Below are positions 32,973 to 42,233 of a stretch of 64,000 nt of DNA, piece after piece. This stretch comes from Nitrospirales bacterium (lineage in GTDB: Bacteria; Nitrospirota; Nitrospiria; Nitrospirales; UBA8639): contig JAJDVY010000006.1 of the NCBI GenBank assembly GCA_022825885.1, forward strand, positions 1 to 64,000, read 5' to 3'. The notes under the pieces were generated by a model. It saw only the letters and a program-made list of their open reading frames with translations. It ran no database searches and was not told the DNA's origin. Positions within the stretch are counted from its first letter, which is position 1; every line of letters starts with the position of its first letter. A program made the position numbers and the translations under genes.

Positions 32973-34520
32973 ATGGACATACAAGAAACTCCCGCATCGC
33001 CTGACCCGTGGGGCCGGCTGTGGTTTTTCGGCACGGCCTTTACCACGGGAGCCGTGGTCATGGCCCTGGAAATTCTGGGCAGTCGCCTGCTCGCCCCGGT
33101 GTTTGGAACTTCGCTGTTCGTCTGGGGCGCGTTGATCGGGGTCGTCCTCGCCGCCATGAGCAGCGGCTATTCGACCGGCGGCTGGCTGGCCGACCGGCGT
33201 ACCCCCGGCGCGGTGTTGCCTTGGTTACTGTTGGGCTCGGGCGCGTGGACCCTCCTGTTGGCCGGGGTGGGGCAGCCGATCGTCTTTACAGTCTCGCAAT
33301 GGACCGCGGACCCGCGATGGGGTCCCTGTCTCGCGGCCAGCGTCCTGCTGGCGGTTCCGGCCTTCGGGTTAAGCGGCGTACTCCCCGTGCTCCTGCGGTT
33401 GGCCATTGCCGATATGGGACATCTGGGCCGGCACACCGGGGCGATGATCGCCATCTCCACCATCGGGAGCCTGGTCGGGACGTGGGGCACTTCGTTTTTC
33501 CTGTTGACGTGGTTGGGGAGCTTGACCCTGGTCGCGGTCCTGGGAGTCGTGCTGGTCATCCTGGGCTTGGGCTGGTTGTGGTGGAGCCGCCGGGTCAAGG
33601 GGGCGGCGTTGGTGCCGGTCGTCGGGATCCTGGGCGGGCTGGTCTGGCTGGGGTTCCACCCGGTTCTCATCTATCCGCCGGTGATTCATCAGGAAGACAG
33701 TCCGTATCAGCAGGTGCAGGTCCGTGACGAGAAAGGTCTGCGATTCCTGGTGCTCGACAATACCTTCCACGCGATCATGTGGCAGCCCGATCCGGTGAGA
33801 TTGGCGCTGCCGTACAGTCAGATGATGATGGCGGCTCTGGCGTTGCATCCCGAGCCGCAACGGGGACTGATTCTGGGGCAGGGCGGCGGGTCCATCGCCA
33901 AATGGCTGGAACGGCATTGGCCGGCCTTGGAACTGGACGTGGTCGAGATGGACCCGTCAGTTGTCGAAGCAGCCGAGCGATTTTTTGAATATCGGGCGCC
34001 TGCCAATCACCACGTGTACGTCCGGGACGCACGCGTCTTTTTGGCACGGAAGGCCACGCAATACGACGTCATCTGGGTGGACGTCTTTGCCCGGCACCAG
34101 ATCCCGTTTCATCTGACCACCACGGAATTTTTTGGCGAATTGCGGGAACACCTGAGTGAGGACGGCGTGGTGGCGGTGAACTTGGCTTCCTCGGATTCGG
34201 ACCTGGACCGGATCAGGGCCGAGGCCGTGGTGTCCACGATGAAGACCTCGTTCCCGCACGTGGAGACCTATAGCATTCCCGCGCCGACCTGGCTCCGCAC
34301 CAAACCGGGTTCGGTCAACCTGATCTTCTTCGCCGGCCCCCGTCCGTTACACATGGATTCCGACGAGTTTGCCCTGGCCGCGATGATCCTCCTGAACCAA
34401 GGCAAAATGCCGCCCGAAGTCCTGCCTTTCTTGAATTCCGCCGGAGCGCCGGACTGGAACCCCGGCCTCATTCTGACCGACGATTTCTCCCCCTTCGACA
34501 TCCTGGAAGGGAGCGGGTAG
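32973..34520 (+). CDS. Membrane-anchored spermidine synthase-like protein
   Basis: A 515-residue two-part protein. Residues 15-215 contain about 7 membrane segments with a small-residue start (VVMALEILGSRLLAPVFGTS). Residues about 235-500 form a Rossmann methyltransferase-like spermidine synthase domain: GLILGQGGGSIAKWLERHWP, LDVVEMDPSVVEAAERFF, YVRDARVFLARKATQYDVIW. These fused proteins are common, and polyamine synthesis is unproven for most. The 3' end marks the left border of the restriction island; a damaged copy of this end lies at 38048-38202. Confidence 0.85.
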   Translation: MDIQETPASPDPWGRLWFFGTAFTTGAVVMALEILGSRLLAPVFGTSLFVWGALIGVVLAAMSSGYSTGGWLADRRTPGAVLPWLLLGSGAWTLLLAGVGQPIVFTVSQWTADPRWGPCLAASVLLAVPAFGLSGVLPVLLRLAIADMGHLGRHTGAMIAISTIGSLVGTWGTSFFLLTWLGSLTLVAVLGVVLVILGLGWLWWSRRVKGAALVPVVGILGGLVWLGFHPVLIYPPVIHQEDSPYQQVQVRDEKGLRFLVLDNTFHAIMWQPDPVRLALPYSQMMMAALALHPEPQRGLILGQGGGSIAKWLERHWPALELDVVEMDPSVVEAAERFFEYRAPANHHVYVRDARVFLARKATQYDVIWVDVFARHQIPFHLTTTEFFGELREHLSEDGVVAVNLASSDSDLDRIRAEAVVSTMKTSFPHVETYSIPAPTWLRTKPGSVNLIFFAGPRPLHMDSDEFALAAMILLNQGKMPPEVLPFLNSAGAPDWNPGLILTDDFSPFDILEGSG

Positions 34521-34607
34521 GCTTCGCGCAACTTCCGCTCCTTCATTGCAGAAAGACGCTCTTTTTCCATACTGGCTACTGGCCACCGAGAGAGGGAATG
34601 GACCAGA

Positions 34608-35564
34608 TCACATAACATCATACGGTCCCAGAAAACGCTCGCCGTCGAAGTGGATTAAGTGGGACGGTGCATCGGCAACCCATACTTCGGTTTCCCAAGC
34701 AATCTCACCAAGGTACCGGGACATAACGGTCCGATTCGGGAAGGCGGTCACATAGACCAGCCCGGCCTTTGCCCCCACAAACAATTGGGCCAATTCAGAG
34801 TGCCTCTTGCCGTCAACGGGTCCGTGACTGGTAACCGCTTCTACCAGAACAAGCCAATTACGATCAGCATAATAAAAAACAACATCCGGCATCTTCCCGT
34901 GTGAATACACGTTGACGCCGAGATCAGCGAGCAGAGGTGCATCAAAGTAACCCCATTTGTCACCGGTGTCTCCGGCATAGATCAGTACGCTCCCGGGTGT
35001 AAATCGAGACCCGAAATCCTTAATAATTGAATGTATCAGTTCACTGCGTTCGCCAGGACTGAGGGTTATCTTCTTGCTCTTGGCAATTTGCACGGGGATT
35101 CGGTTTTGTTGGCGCTCTTTGGCATACTTGGCGGCTAGTGTCTTGCGACGAGAGAGATAGTTCGTCAGCTTGTCGTGCCATGTTTTAGAGCCGAAGCTGC
35201 GAAGTAACTCCAGTGTTGCTGGTTCGATTTGATACACCGCTTTTGGGCTATTAACGGGTCTGTCCGGTACATCAGGGTTGTAGACGGCGATTCCGGCATC
35301 CACGAACTGATGCATAGTCTGACGGCGGAAAGTTTCTCGCGTGTTCGGGGCATATTCTTTCCGATAGTGCGCCCTTGCCCAATCCATGATTGGCGTAATA
35401 CCAATAAGGGGGTTTTCCGCTCGGGTCCATTTCTTGCGAGGCGTCAAGTTCAGCAGTGCAAGCAAGCAGAGGGCTGAACGCGTATTCTGTTGGGCACGGG
35501 GAAACCCAAGTGCAATGAGAATTTGGTTGGCTTCGGTAATGTGTTTATTGGGCACATTCGTCAT
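34608..35564 (-). CDS. BsuBI/PstI-family type II restriction endonuclease
   Basis: A 318-residue protein. An N-terminal winged-helix-like region (QILIALGFPRAQQNTRSALC, LLALLNLTPRKKWTRAENPL) precedes the catalytic part: SHGKMPDVVFYYADRNWLVL followed by VEAVTSHGPVD gives Asp227 and Glu242 of a PD-(D/E)XK-like site. This matches the BsuBI/PstI endonuclease family (prototypes cut CTGCAG); the recognition site here is inferred at best. It overlaps the cognate methyltransferase by ATGA and is AT-richer than flanking core genes. Confidence 0.9.
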   Translation of the reverse strand: MTNVPNKHITEANQILIALGFPRAQQNTRSALCLLALLNLTPRKKWTRAENPLIGITPIMDWARAHYRKEYAPNTRETFRRQTMHQFVDAGIAVYNPDVPDRPVNSPKAVYQIEPATLELLRSFGSKTWHDKLTNYLSRRKTLAAKYAKERQQNRIPVQIAKSKKITLSPGERSELIHSIIKDFGSRFTPGSVLIYAGDTGDKWGYFDAPLLADLGVNVYSHGKMPDVVFYYADRNWLVLVEAVTSHGPVDGKRHSELAQLFVGAKAGLVYVTAFPNRTVMSRYLGEIAWETEVWVADAPSHLIHFDGERFLGPYDVM

Positions 35565-37120
35565 ACGCCCGGACTCTCCAGTTGCTCGGCAGTCAAGGTC
35601 CGAATCGGTCCATGGCGTTGCATAGCCCTCTTGCCTAACGCAATGAGGCTTTCCTTGTTCGGGTACTTGATGAGCCGGAGGTCGGTCGCATTGACTTGAG
35701 TATGGCCGTTGAAACGCCGGAAGTTTTCATCAACCGCCGTCGTGTTGAGGAATGCAGCCAACCCATGGGCTAACGGTTCCGGCAACCCATGCTTCCCTTC
35801 ATGAAACACGTTCAGATGGTTTTCAAAACCCAACGCGTCGGCATTGGGAAAACTGTCAGGCGTTACGACACTCGCTACGATACGACGTCTTTCTTCCTTG
35901 GACGAAAAGCGGCGTACCACGCAATAGAACCCATTGGGGTAAAGCCATTTTTCCGTCTGAGCATTGCGGCATATCGCATTAGGTTTCTTCAGTTCCGGAT
36001 TCGGCCAATCTGTCGTTTGACCTTTAAAGTGGCTGGGATACAGCAAAGGGACCGTGTCCGCGTCCGGCATGTCACGCAGGTGTTCTCTTAATCGGAAATC
36101 GACCACGGGACCGGTCGACACCTGGATGCCTATATCGTCTAAAGTGAATCGGATCACCCTTGACCGTTCAAGGATGCTAAATTCCGGTGAGGTCGGTACG
36201 TGGATGAATCGCTCGGGGTCTCCGGGAAACACGATGCGATCAAAGGCGTACCTGTTCGTCTCCATATCGGCAAAGCTGCCATCGGTCGAGGTTGTCACCG
36301 TCACGTCGCCTTGGCGTGCCCCACGTTCCAAGGCGACGATGACGTTCTCTTGCAACACTTCATCATCCTTAAAGGCCTTATTTCTCGAAGCGAAGAGGTG
36401 TATTTGCAGGATCGCCGCACGTTCAAGAACGTATTCACGGAAGGGACGGTAATACGGTCCATTACAGAAACTGCGTGGTACGATTGCAGTAAGTTGGCCG
36501 TGATTTTCAAGCAAAGATAAAGATAAGGCCACAAAGGCTGAATACAGATTAACGGTTTCAATCCCGACTCGTCGCAATGCCGAACGGTAAAGGGAGTTGC
36601 TACGAATTTTCTTGTAGGGAGGATTAAGGATGGCGTGGGTGTATCTCGGAAGGGCCTCGGCAAATAGATGCCCGGAGAGCGAATCAACCGCAGTATGTAC
36701 GAAGTCGTCACTGCGGATGTTTGACACGACGTTTCGATACCGTCCGTAGTCCTCCAGCGATTGGATTAAATGGGGGTGCAGAGATTCGTCGATCTCGAAG
36801 GCATCGACTTCAACATGCTGAAAATCAAAGCCACCAGCAGTCCACCTTTCCAAAAAGGCGACGGAAAGAGAACCGATTCCGGCCCCGGCATCGAGCAGAC
36901 GACAGTTATCCCCGGCTCTTTGAGGAAACAGCCCTGCCATAAATCGTGCAATTTTAGTCTGTGTGAAGAATTGGCCATATTGTGACTTCTTCTTTGGATC
37001 AATCCTCTTTCCTATGGTTAGCCTTGAAGGCTCACCTTCTAAGAACAAGGAAGTGCCTCTTATTTTTTTTCCTAATGTAGCTATAACGTGATCACCGTAG
37101 ATAGGCTTGTTAATCTTCAT
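35561..37120 (-). CDS. N6-adenine DNA methyltransferase (type II, BsuBI/PstI-like)
   Basis: A 519-residue class I methyltransferase. SQYGQFFTQTKIARFMAGLF (motif X), LLDAGAGIGSLSVAFLE (motif I near 75-90), VDAFEIDESLHPHL (motif II) and NPPY at 166-169 (motif IV) mark a gamma-class adenine methylase. The target recognition region follows (residues about 250-480), and the C-terminus contains VNATDLRLIKYPNKESLIAL. It protects DNA from the partner endonuclease. It starts inside the stop of the Mrr-like gene, so all three genes form one unit. A second copy of its C-terminal motif survives at 38306-38345. Confidence 0.92.
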   Translation of the reverse strand: MKINKPIYGDHVIATLGKKIRGTSLFLEGEPSRLTIGKRIDPKKKSQYGQFFTQTKIARFMAGLFPQRAGDNCRLLDAGAGIGSLSVAFLERWTAGGFDFQHVEVDAFEIDESLHPHLIQSLEDYGRYRNVVSNIRSDDFVHTAVDSLSGHLFAEALPRYTHAILNPPYKKIRSNSLYRSALRRVGIETVNLYSAFVALSLSLLENHGQLTAIVPRSFCNGPYYRPFREYVLERAAILQIHLFASRNKAFKDDEVLQENVIVALERGARQGDVTVTTSTDGSFADMETNRYAFDRIVFPGDPERFIHVPTSPEFSILERSRVIRFTLDDIGIQVSTGPVVDFRLREHLRDMPDADTVPLLYPSHFKGQTTDWPNPELKKPNAICRNAQTEKWLYPNGFYCVVRRFSSKEERRRIVASVVTPDSFPNADALGFENHLNVFHEGKHGLPEPLAHGLAAFLNTTAVDENFRRFNGHTQVNATDLRLIKYPNKESLIALGKRAMQRHGPIRTLTAEQLESPGV

Positions 37121-38018
37121 TCAAAGTAATCGGAATCGATTCTTTTCAATTCGTAAGTATTTGCGGTTGTCACCCCGATTCCATAGTCGATCATAAGATA
37201 AGCTAGTTGGGTGCCCTCGATCAGAATGATCTTTGAGGCAATCTTCTTTGCGTACTCTATTGCCTCATGAGAGAACGCAGATGTCGTGATGAAGACTCCC
37301 TTGTGTGCTTGTTGTCCCTGCAAAGCACCTGCAAACTTCTGGACCTCTGGCCTGCTGATCACCTGTTCCCATCGCTTTGCCTGAGCATAGATAATGTCTA
37401 GACCCAGACGGTCCTCTTTGATGATTCCGTCGATGCCCTCATCCCCCGAGCGCCCAATAGCCTGACAGCTTCTTGGCGTGAACCCCCGTATCCCATACGG
37501 ACGAGTAAGTCCACAACAAGCTGTTCAAAGAACTCCGGAGAACAATTTCTGACCGTCCTCAGAATGTCATCGGCAAGATTCTCACGAATCGTCTGATAGG
37601 CTGCCTCTAGGCTTTCCTCTGGAGTATTCTCAGAAAACCCACTGTCTGATTCTGTGAAATCGTTTCTCTCATGGCGAAGTTTCCTGAAACTCATGAACTC
37701 TTCAAACTGCTCAAGAAACTTGACATTGATCACAGGTGGCTTTTCAGCAAGAACTTGCCGCCCACGTTCGGTGATGCAAAAGAAGCCCCTTTTCGGAGAT
37801 TCCAGGAGATCGGCTTTTGTCATGTACGTCCTCGCCCAACTGACTCGATTTTGGAATCTCGGCTGCTTGCCACTCGGCACGAGTTCCCTCTTCTCATCGT
37901 CAGTCAGCGTGAATTGTTGGGCGAGGAACTCAATAGCTTCATGAACATGGTGCGTTTGACCGTCGCTGGCCAATTCCAGCAACGGCAGCATAATGGATTG
38001 ATAGTCAGGAATTGCCAT
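37117..38018 (-). pseudogene. Mrr-like restriction endonuclease, broken by a frameshift
   Basis: Two frames together encode one Mrr-type protein. The first (38018 to 37398, 206 codons) has the N-terminal winged helix (LPLLELASDGQTHHVHEAIE) and VVDLLVRMGYGGSRQEA. It then shifts near 37464-37469. The true continuation QAIGRSGDEGIDGIIKEDRL, then LGLDIIYAQAKRWE, KFAGALQGQQAHKGVFITTS and IEYAKKI lies in the other frame to 37117. The catalytic Asp and QAK are thus on the downstream side of a likely one-base deletion (GCTGTCAGG where GCTGGTCAGG would keep frame). It overlaps the methyltransferase start. Sequencing error is possible. Confidence 0.85.
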
Positions 38019-38047
38019 GTATTTCCTCGTGGGGATTCAGGATACAC

Positions 38048-38202
38048 GGGCCGAGGCCGTGGTGTCCACGATGATCCTCCTGAACCAAGGCAAAATGCCG
38101 CCCGAAGTCCTGCCTTTCTTGAATTCCGCCGGACTGGAACCCCGGCCTCATTCTGACCGACGATTTCTCCCCCTTCGACATCCTGGAAGGGAGTGGGTGA
38201 CA
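38048..38202 (+). pseudogene. Decayed duplicate of the 3' end of the spermidine synthase-like gene
   Basis: The sequence from GGGCCGAGGCCGTGGTGTCC through GGAAGGGAGTGGGTGA repeats 34216-34520 almost exactly. It lacks 144 bp between two CGATGA copies (34237 and 34381 in the parent), 8 bp within GCCGGAGCGCCGGA, and has a changed stop region. It marks the right border of the restriction genes inserted after the parent gene. Confidence 0.88.
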
Positions 38203-38305
38203 CCCCCACGCACACGTGGCGCATAAGACGTTGCTTATCTACGGCAACCACATGTGCCGGTTGCAGGCGAAACGCCCCAATGAACGTTGGGCGCGGGTCA
38301 AACCA

Positions 38306-38345
38306 AGTTGAGGCTTGCCTTGTTCGGATACTTGATGAGCCGCAA
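38306..38345 (-). pseudogene. Remnant of a second DNA methyltransferase C-terminus
   Basis: On the minus strand the bases encode ALRLIKYPNKASLNLV followed by TGA, matching DLRLIKYPNKESL of the intact methyltransferase at 35640-35690. Upstream codons do not continue the family. It is too short for an independent gene and is read as a fragment of an earlier restriction-modification copy. The remaining gene-free bases to 38397 show nothing else. Confidence 0.6.
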
Positions 38346-38397
38346 CGCCGCGCCTCGCAGAAATATGTGGGAAATATGTGGCGATGATGAATTCTCG

Positions 38398-38622
38398 TTA
38401 AACCTGTTTTCGCCAAGCAATATGGATCGTTCGGTGTTGGGCGGCACAATCACGCAGATACAGGTTTATAAGGCTTTGATACGGTACGCCGTTTTCCTCA
38501 GCCATTTTCTTGAAGTAACCAATGACGTCCTCGCTCAGTCGCATGGTGACAGGTTTTTTCAGCCTTGAGGTATACGGATTCTTGCGGGATTTAAATTTAG
38601 ACAGGTCATATTCAGGTTTCAT
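38398..38622 (-). CDS. brnA: BrnA-type antitoxin
   Basis: A 74-residue protein. The C-terminal half is a ribbon-helix-helix-like DNA-binding domain: KPVTMRLSEDVIGYFKKMAE, NGVPYQSLINLYLRDC. The MKPEYDLSKFKSRKNPY start is typical of BrnA. It follows brnT with a four-base overlap (BrnT stop within its ATG), the reverse-of-usual order (toxin first) that defines BrnTA. It should neutralise BrnT and repress the shared promoter. Confidence 0.88.
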   Translation of the reverse strand: MKPEYDLSKFKSRKNPYTSRLKKPVTMRLSEDVIGYFKKMAEENGVPYQSLINLYLRDCAAQHRTIHIAWRKQV

Positions 38623-38909
38623 CGAAAATCACCTTGGTAGTGTTGACGTTCATTTCTTGTCGCTTTGCGCGCAGAGATAATTCGAATAACCTCATCCGAA
38701 TCGCTTTCAAAATAGCAGACTAACAAAACGTTCAAATAATTACTGAGACCCAACAAAAGGAATCGATCTTCCCCCAGTTCCGAATGGCTTTCGTCATAGA
38801 ATTGGATCGCACCCTCATCATAGAAAACCGATTTTGCTTCTTCGAAGGATATCCCGTGTTTCTTCAGATTAGCCGTGGCCTTGGCCGGATTCCATTCAAA
38901 GGCAATCAT
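38619..38909 (-). CDS. brnT: BrnT-type ribonuclease toxin
   Basis: A 96-residue protein with the BrnT opening FEWNPAKATANLKKHGISFE, then AKSVFYDEG, EDRFLLLGLSNYLNVLLVCY and the RIISARKATRNERQHY ending that carries active-site residues of the RelE-like fold. ATG 38909 is selected since the upstream in-frame ATG lies within the -10 element. Family knowledge: BrnT cleaves RNA and stops translation under stress. Confidence 0.92.
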   Translation of the reverse strand: MIAFEWNPAKATANLKKHGISFEEAKSVFYDEGAIQFYDESHSELGEDRFLLLGLSNYLNVLLVCYFESDSDEVIRIISARKATRNERQHYQGDFR

Positions 38910-38915
38910 ATGTAC

Positions 38916-38943
38916 ATTGTATGTATGCAAGAAATCAAGTCAA
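38916..38943 (-). promoter_or_regulatory. brnTA promoter, apparently leaderless
   Basis: On the minus strand TTGACT (38938-38943), 16 bp and TACAAT (38916-38921) lie only 6 nt before ATG 38909, so transcription should begin at or next to the start codon. The overlapping near-palindrome CATACATACAATGTACATAT is a plausible operator. Confidence 0.68.
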
Positions 38944-38954
38944 GGGCGGGTAGA

Positions 38955-39401
38955 TTATTCCGGTTTCACGATGGCGCGCGCGGGGCGGCTCCATCGGAGG
39001 CCTTCAAAGCGTGCGAAGTCACGATCGAGCGTAATCCATTCACAGCCGGATTCAATCGCCAACGCAGCGAAATACGCGTCCGGTATCAAGTTGCCCAAAG
39101 TTTCCGCCTCCCGATACAGGCGCATAAATATCTCCCAATGCCTGGGGCCTGGGTTAACCGGAATACATTGGGGCTGACCCCTGATCACGTTTGCGAACTG
39201 CAGGGCTTCGTCCGGTGGACTCGGGCGGATGAATACGCGAGGGTGGGTGACAATGCGGAGAAATCCGCTCAACACCAGATCGGATAGAGCGAATGCCTCA
39301 TCTCCGCCAAGCATGGCCTCAAGCCATGGCCTGCAGGATCCATGTTCCGGAGCGTCGTCACGATACGCCGCCACGAGGACGTTCACGTCAGGCAGGACCA
39401 T
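38955..39401 (-). CDS. vapC: VapC-type PIN-domain toxin
   Basis: A 148-residue PIN ribonuclease. LPDVNVLVAAYRDDAPEHGS gives the first catalytic Asp; ALSDLVLSGFLRIVTHP, NLIPDAYFAALAIESGCEWI and TLDRDFARF give the remaining acidic cluster. It resembles the VapC subgroup with a long (about 140-residue) PIN domain. Its start overlaps the vapB end by 14 bp (39388-39401). It is likely a site-specific RNase inhibited by VapB. Confidence 0.92.
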   Translation of the reverse strand: MVLPDVNVLVAAYRDDAPEHGSCRPWLEAMLGGDEAFALSDLVLSGFLRIVTHPRVFIRPSPPDEALQFANVIRGQPQCIPVNPGPRHWEIFMRLYREAETLGNLIPDAYFAALAIESGCEWITLDRDFARFEGLRWSRPARAIVKPE

Positions 39402-39636
39402 GATCCCCTTCGATGAGATCGAGGAGTGAGGCCGAGTCGTTCAGATCCACACCGGACATCACTCCTGTTCCATGGAACACGGGCAGGTCGATGGCTGGTC
39501 GTTGCGTTGTGCGCCGTCGGGACAGAGACTCGCGGAGGGCGTCCTGAATGACGGCAGTCAGGGTTTTCCCGGTGTCCGCCGCGATCCTTTTTAGCTGGGC
39601 GAACAGATGGTCATCAATATGAATCGTTGTACGCAT
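39388..39636 (-). CDS. vapB: VapB-type ribbon-helix-helix antitoxin
   Basis: An 82-residue protein: N-terminal ribbon-helix-helix (MRTTIHIDDHLFAQLKRIAA, TGKTLTAVIQDALRESLSRR) and a C-terminal toxin-binding tail (GTGVMSGVDLNDSASLLDLI). ATG 39636 is chosen over the codon four residues upstream because the latter would lie within the promoter. It forms a module with vapC. Confidence 0.9.
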   Translation of the reverse strand: MRTTIHIDDHLFAQLKRIAADTGKTLTAVIQDALRESLSRRRTTQRPAIDLPVFHGTGVMSGVDLNDSASLLDLIEGDHGPA

Positions 39637-39643
39637 GCATAAA

Positions 39644-39672
39644 AACATACTTAATATACATATTTATGTCAA
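39644..39672 (-). promoter_or_regulatory. vapBC promoter, apparently leaderless
   Basis: On the minus strand TTGACA (39667-39672), 17 bp and TATGTT (39644-39649) end 7 nt before ATG 39636. This places the transcription start at the start codon, as at brnTA. The region TATGTATATTAAGTATG within it could be the autoregulatory operator. Confidence 0.72.
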
Positions 39673-39874
39673 TTTGACCCTTGCCATTACAACTCTCTCC
39701 ACTTGGACAATGTGATAAGAGATTGAACAGCCGCCCGGTTTCGTGGCTCATGCCCTACCGGGAGAAGCCGGTTATGCGCACAGGCCTCTCATCTTGAATC
39801 AATTCGCCGAGAGATCCTATAATTAACTCAAGAATTTACGCGAGGGCACGGACGCCGGACTCGGAACGGTAACA

Positions 39875-42233
39875 ATGGAGGCATCGTTCCTGAGAGCAAT
39901 TCCATTCTTCCTGCCGCTCGCGATCTTTCCCTTGCTCTCGGCCGCGGCCCTGAACGGTGGCTGGTGGATCGCGGGACCCATCGCCTTCATTGTTGCGAAC
40001 AGCCTTGATCCCGTGTTCGGGGTCGAAGAGCGGAACATCGATCCGAACGGAACACCCGAAGGCCAATTGTTCTGGTACAAGCTGTCCATCTGGATCTGGG
40101 CCGCCCTTTGGCCGATGACGCTCGCCTTTACGCTCTGGCAGATCTTGGTTGCCGGTCGCCTCGCTGTTTGGGAATCAGTCGTCATTGCGGCATTGCTGGC
40201 CATGATCGCGCCGTCGGTGTACATGATCAGCCATGAGTTCATCCATCGTCGGGCCGCGTGGGAGCGCCGGGTCGCCGAATTCCTGCTGGCTTCCGTTTCC
40301 TATCCGCTCTACGCCATCGAACATGTGTATATCCATCGCGCCCGCGTCGCCACGCCCGGGGACCCCGAATCGGCGGCGCGCGGCCTGGGTTTCTGGCAAT
40401 TTTTTGTGCGCGGCCTGCCGAAAAGCCTCGTCAATTGCTGGCAATACGAATGCAACCGAATGGCGCACGGTCAACATCCACCCTGGCACATCACGAGTGT
40501 GTTCTGGCGGTATTTCTTCGCAACCGCAGCTTGGTATGCGCTCGGCTGGTGGATGGGCGGGTGGTGGGGGCTGCTGATCTTCCTTGTCCTGGGCACGGCG
40601 GTGGTCTTCCAGATGCGTCTTTCTGACTACATCCAGCACTATGGATTGAGGCGCATTCTGCTGCCGAACGGTCGGTTCGAGCGCGTCTATGCACGCCACG
40701 CCTGGAGTGCGGACTACCGGCTCACGAACTGGCTCTTCTACAATGCCCAGCGTCATTCCGACCACCACGCCTCCGCCAGCCGCCGTTTTCCGATTTTGCA
40801 GCATCACGGGGAAGACACGGCGCCGCAAATGCCGGGCCCCTACGCCACCATGATGGTATTGGCCGCGTTTCCGAAGCGTTGGTTCGCGATAATGGATCCG
40901 CGTGGATCAATGTCGGGCGCGTTTCTATCCTCAGATCAAAGACTGGAGCGCCTACGACAGTCCGGCGTTCGCGGCCCGTCCCGAGGCCTTTGAAGCGATC
41001 GCGGAAATTCTGGCTGCGGCGCCCCGGCTCGCGTGCTGGATGAACCGGATGCCGAAGCTGCTGGACAGCCTTCAGTCCAGTGAGTTCACCGATCTCGACC
41101 TGCCGCAGGGGTTCGGTCCCGACTCCGAATTCGAAAGGATCGCCCGCCGCGGTCTCGTACGCTTGTATTGGACGCGCGAACTCGGGCCGGACGAGATGAA
41201 GGAGCAGATCGCCGAAATCCCCACCCAGGATGCCAAAGAAGCGGCCACAGCAGCACGGGAGTGGTCCAACGCAAAGATCTTCCAGATTGGCGTACACACG
41301 GTCCGCACCAATCTGACCCTGAGTGAGGCCAGGGCTGCCGTCTCCCGAGTGGCCGCTGCCTCCATCTCGACCGTCCTGTCGGCGGTCTGCGAGGACTTGG
41401 CGGAAAGAAAGTCTCCACGGCCCGGGAGCGGGCTCTGCGCGGTCGCGCTCGGGGATCTGGCTGCCGGAACAGGGATACTGGACTCCGAACTGAATCTCTT
41501 GTTTCTCTACGAGGGGGGGCGGGAGTACTATGACCTTCTGTACCGCCGTTTTCGGAAAGTATTGAGCACTTTCACCCGCGACAATCTGTTGATTGCCCCA
41601 GCGTCGGGCGTGGAGACGGCTCGCTCTGTCCGATCCTTCTCCGATTTCTTTGAGTACCACCGCGATGTCGGTTCGCAAAATGAACTGCTGGAACTCGCCC
41701 GCGCCCGCCTTGTCTTCGCGTCGGACCATTCTGATCTTGCGGCACGGTTCGAGACGATGCGGCGGGACATTCTGACACACAGCCCTTTGCGTAACGCGTT
41801 GATTTCAACATTGGAGGAGGCCAGCTTCGGCGCGGCCGCGCCCGGCTTGGAATCGCTTGATGACATGCGGGGTGGCCTTCTGGATGTCGAACGCGCTGCC
41901 CGCGTCCTACAACTGAAACATGCCGCGGAAGTCCCGGAACTCTTTGCCGTTGAAACGGCGTCCATTTTCGAAGCGGCCGGCGCCGGCGGAGTAATCAGCC
42001 AAGAAGCCGCAGAGCGCCTGGCCGGCGCCGCGACGCTGTAGGGCAACCTGCGCGCCGCCCTCGGTCTGGTGGCGGATGAAGGCTTCGTCGCTGAGACGGC
42101 GTTCGACGGAGTCAAGGCCGTCGTCGCGCAAGCCGCCGGGTTGGAGGACTTCGGGTCGCTGCCCGGGCATATTCGCGAAATGGCCACGCGTACGGCAGAC
42201 GGCATTGGAGAAATCCAAGACACCAAGAAGTGA
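39875..42233 (+). pseudogene. Disrupted alkane 1-monooxygenase-like gene fused to a GlnE-like sequence
   Basis: The first part (39875 to about 40905) is AlkB-like: membrane helices and the three His boxes HEFIHRR, EHVYIHR and QRHSDHHA, up to KRWFAIMDPR. The family C-terminus RARFYPQIKDWSAYDS continues only after a frameshift near 40905. The same second frame runs on (to a TAG at 42039-42041) with a GlnE-like adenylyltransferase region: LCAVALGDLAAGTGILDSEL, GGLLDVERAARVLQLKHAAE. The nucleotidyltransferase Asp-x-Asp is replaced by Glu-x-Asn. Recognisable GlnE tail resumes after the TAG to 42233. A frameshift, a stop and lost catalytic residues argue for a pseudogene. Confidence 0.82.

Noticed and set aside
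39875-40993. Functional alkane monooxygenase
   Set aside because: The His boxes are complete, but the C-terminus is lost by frameshift and the continuation is broken again, so a pseudogene is more likely.
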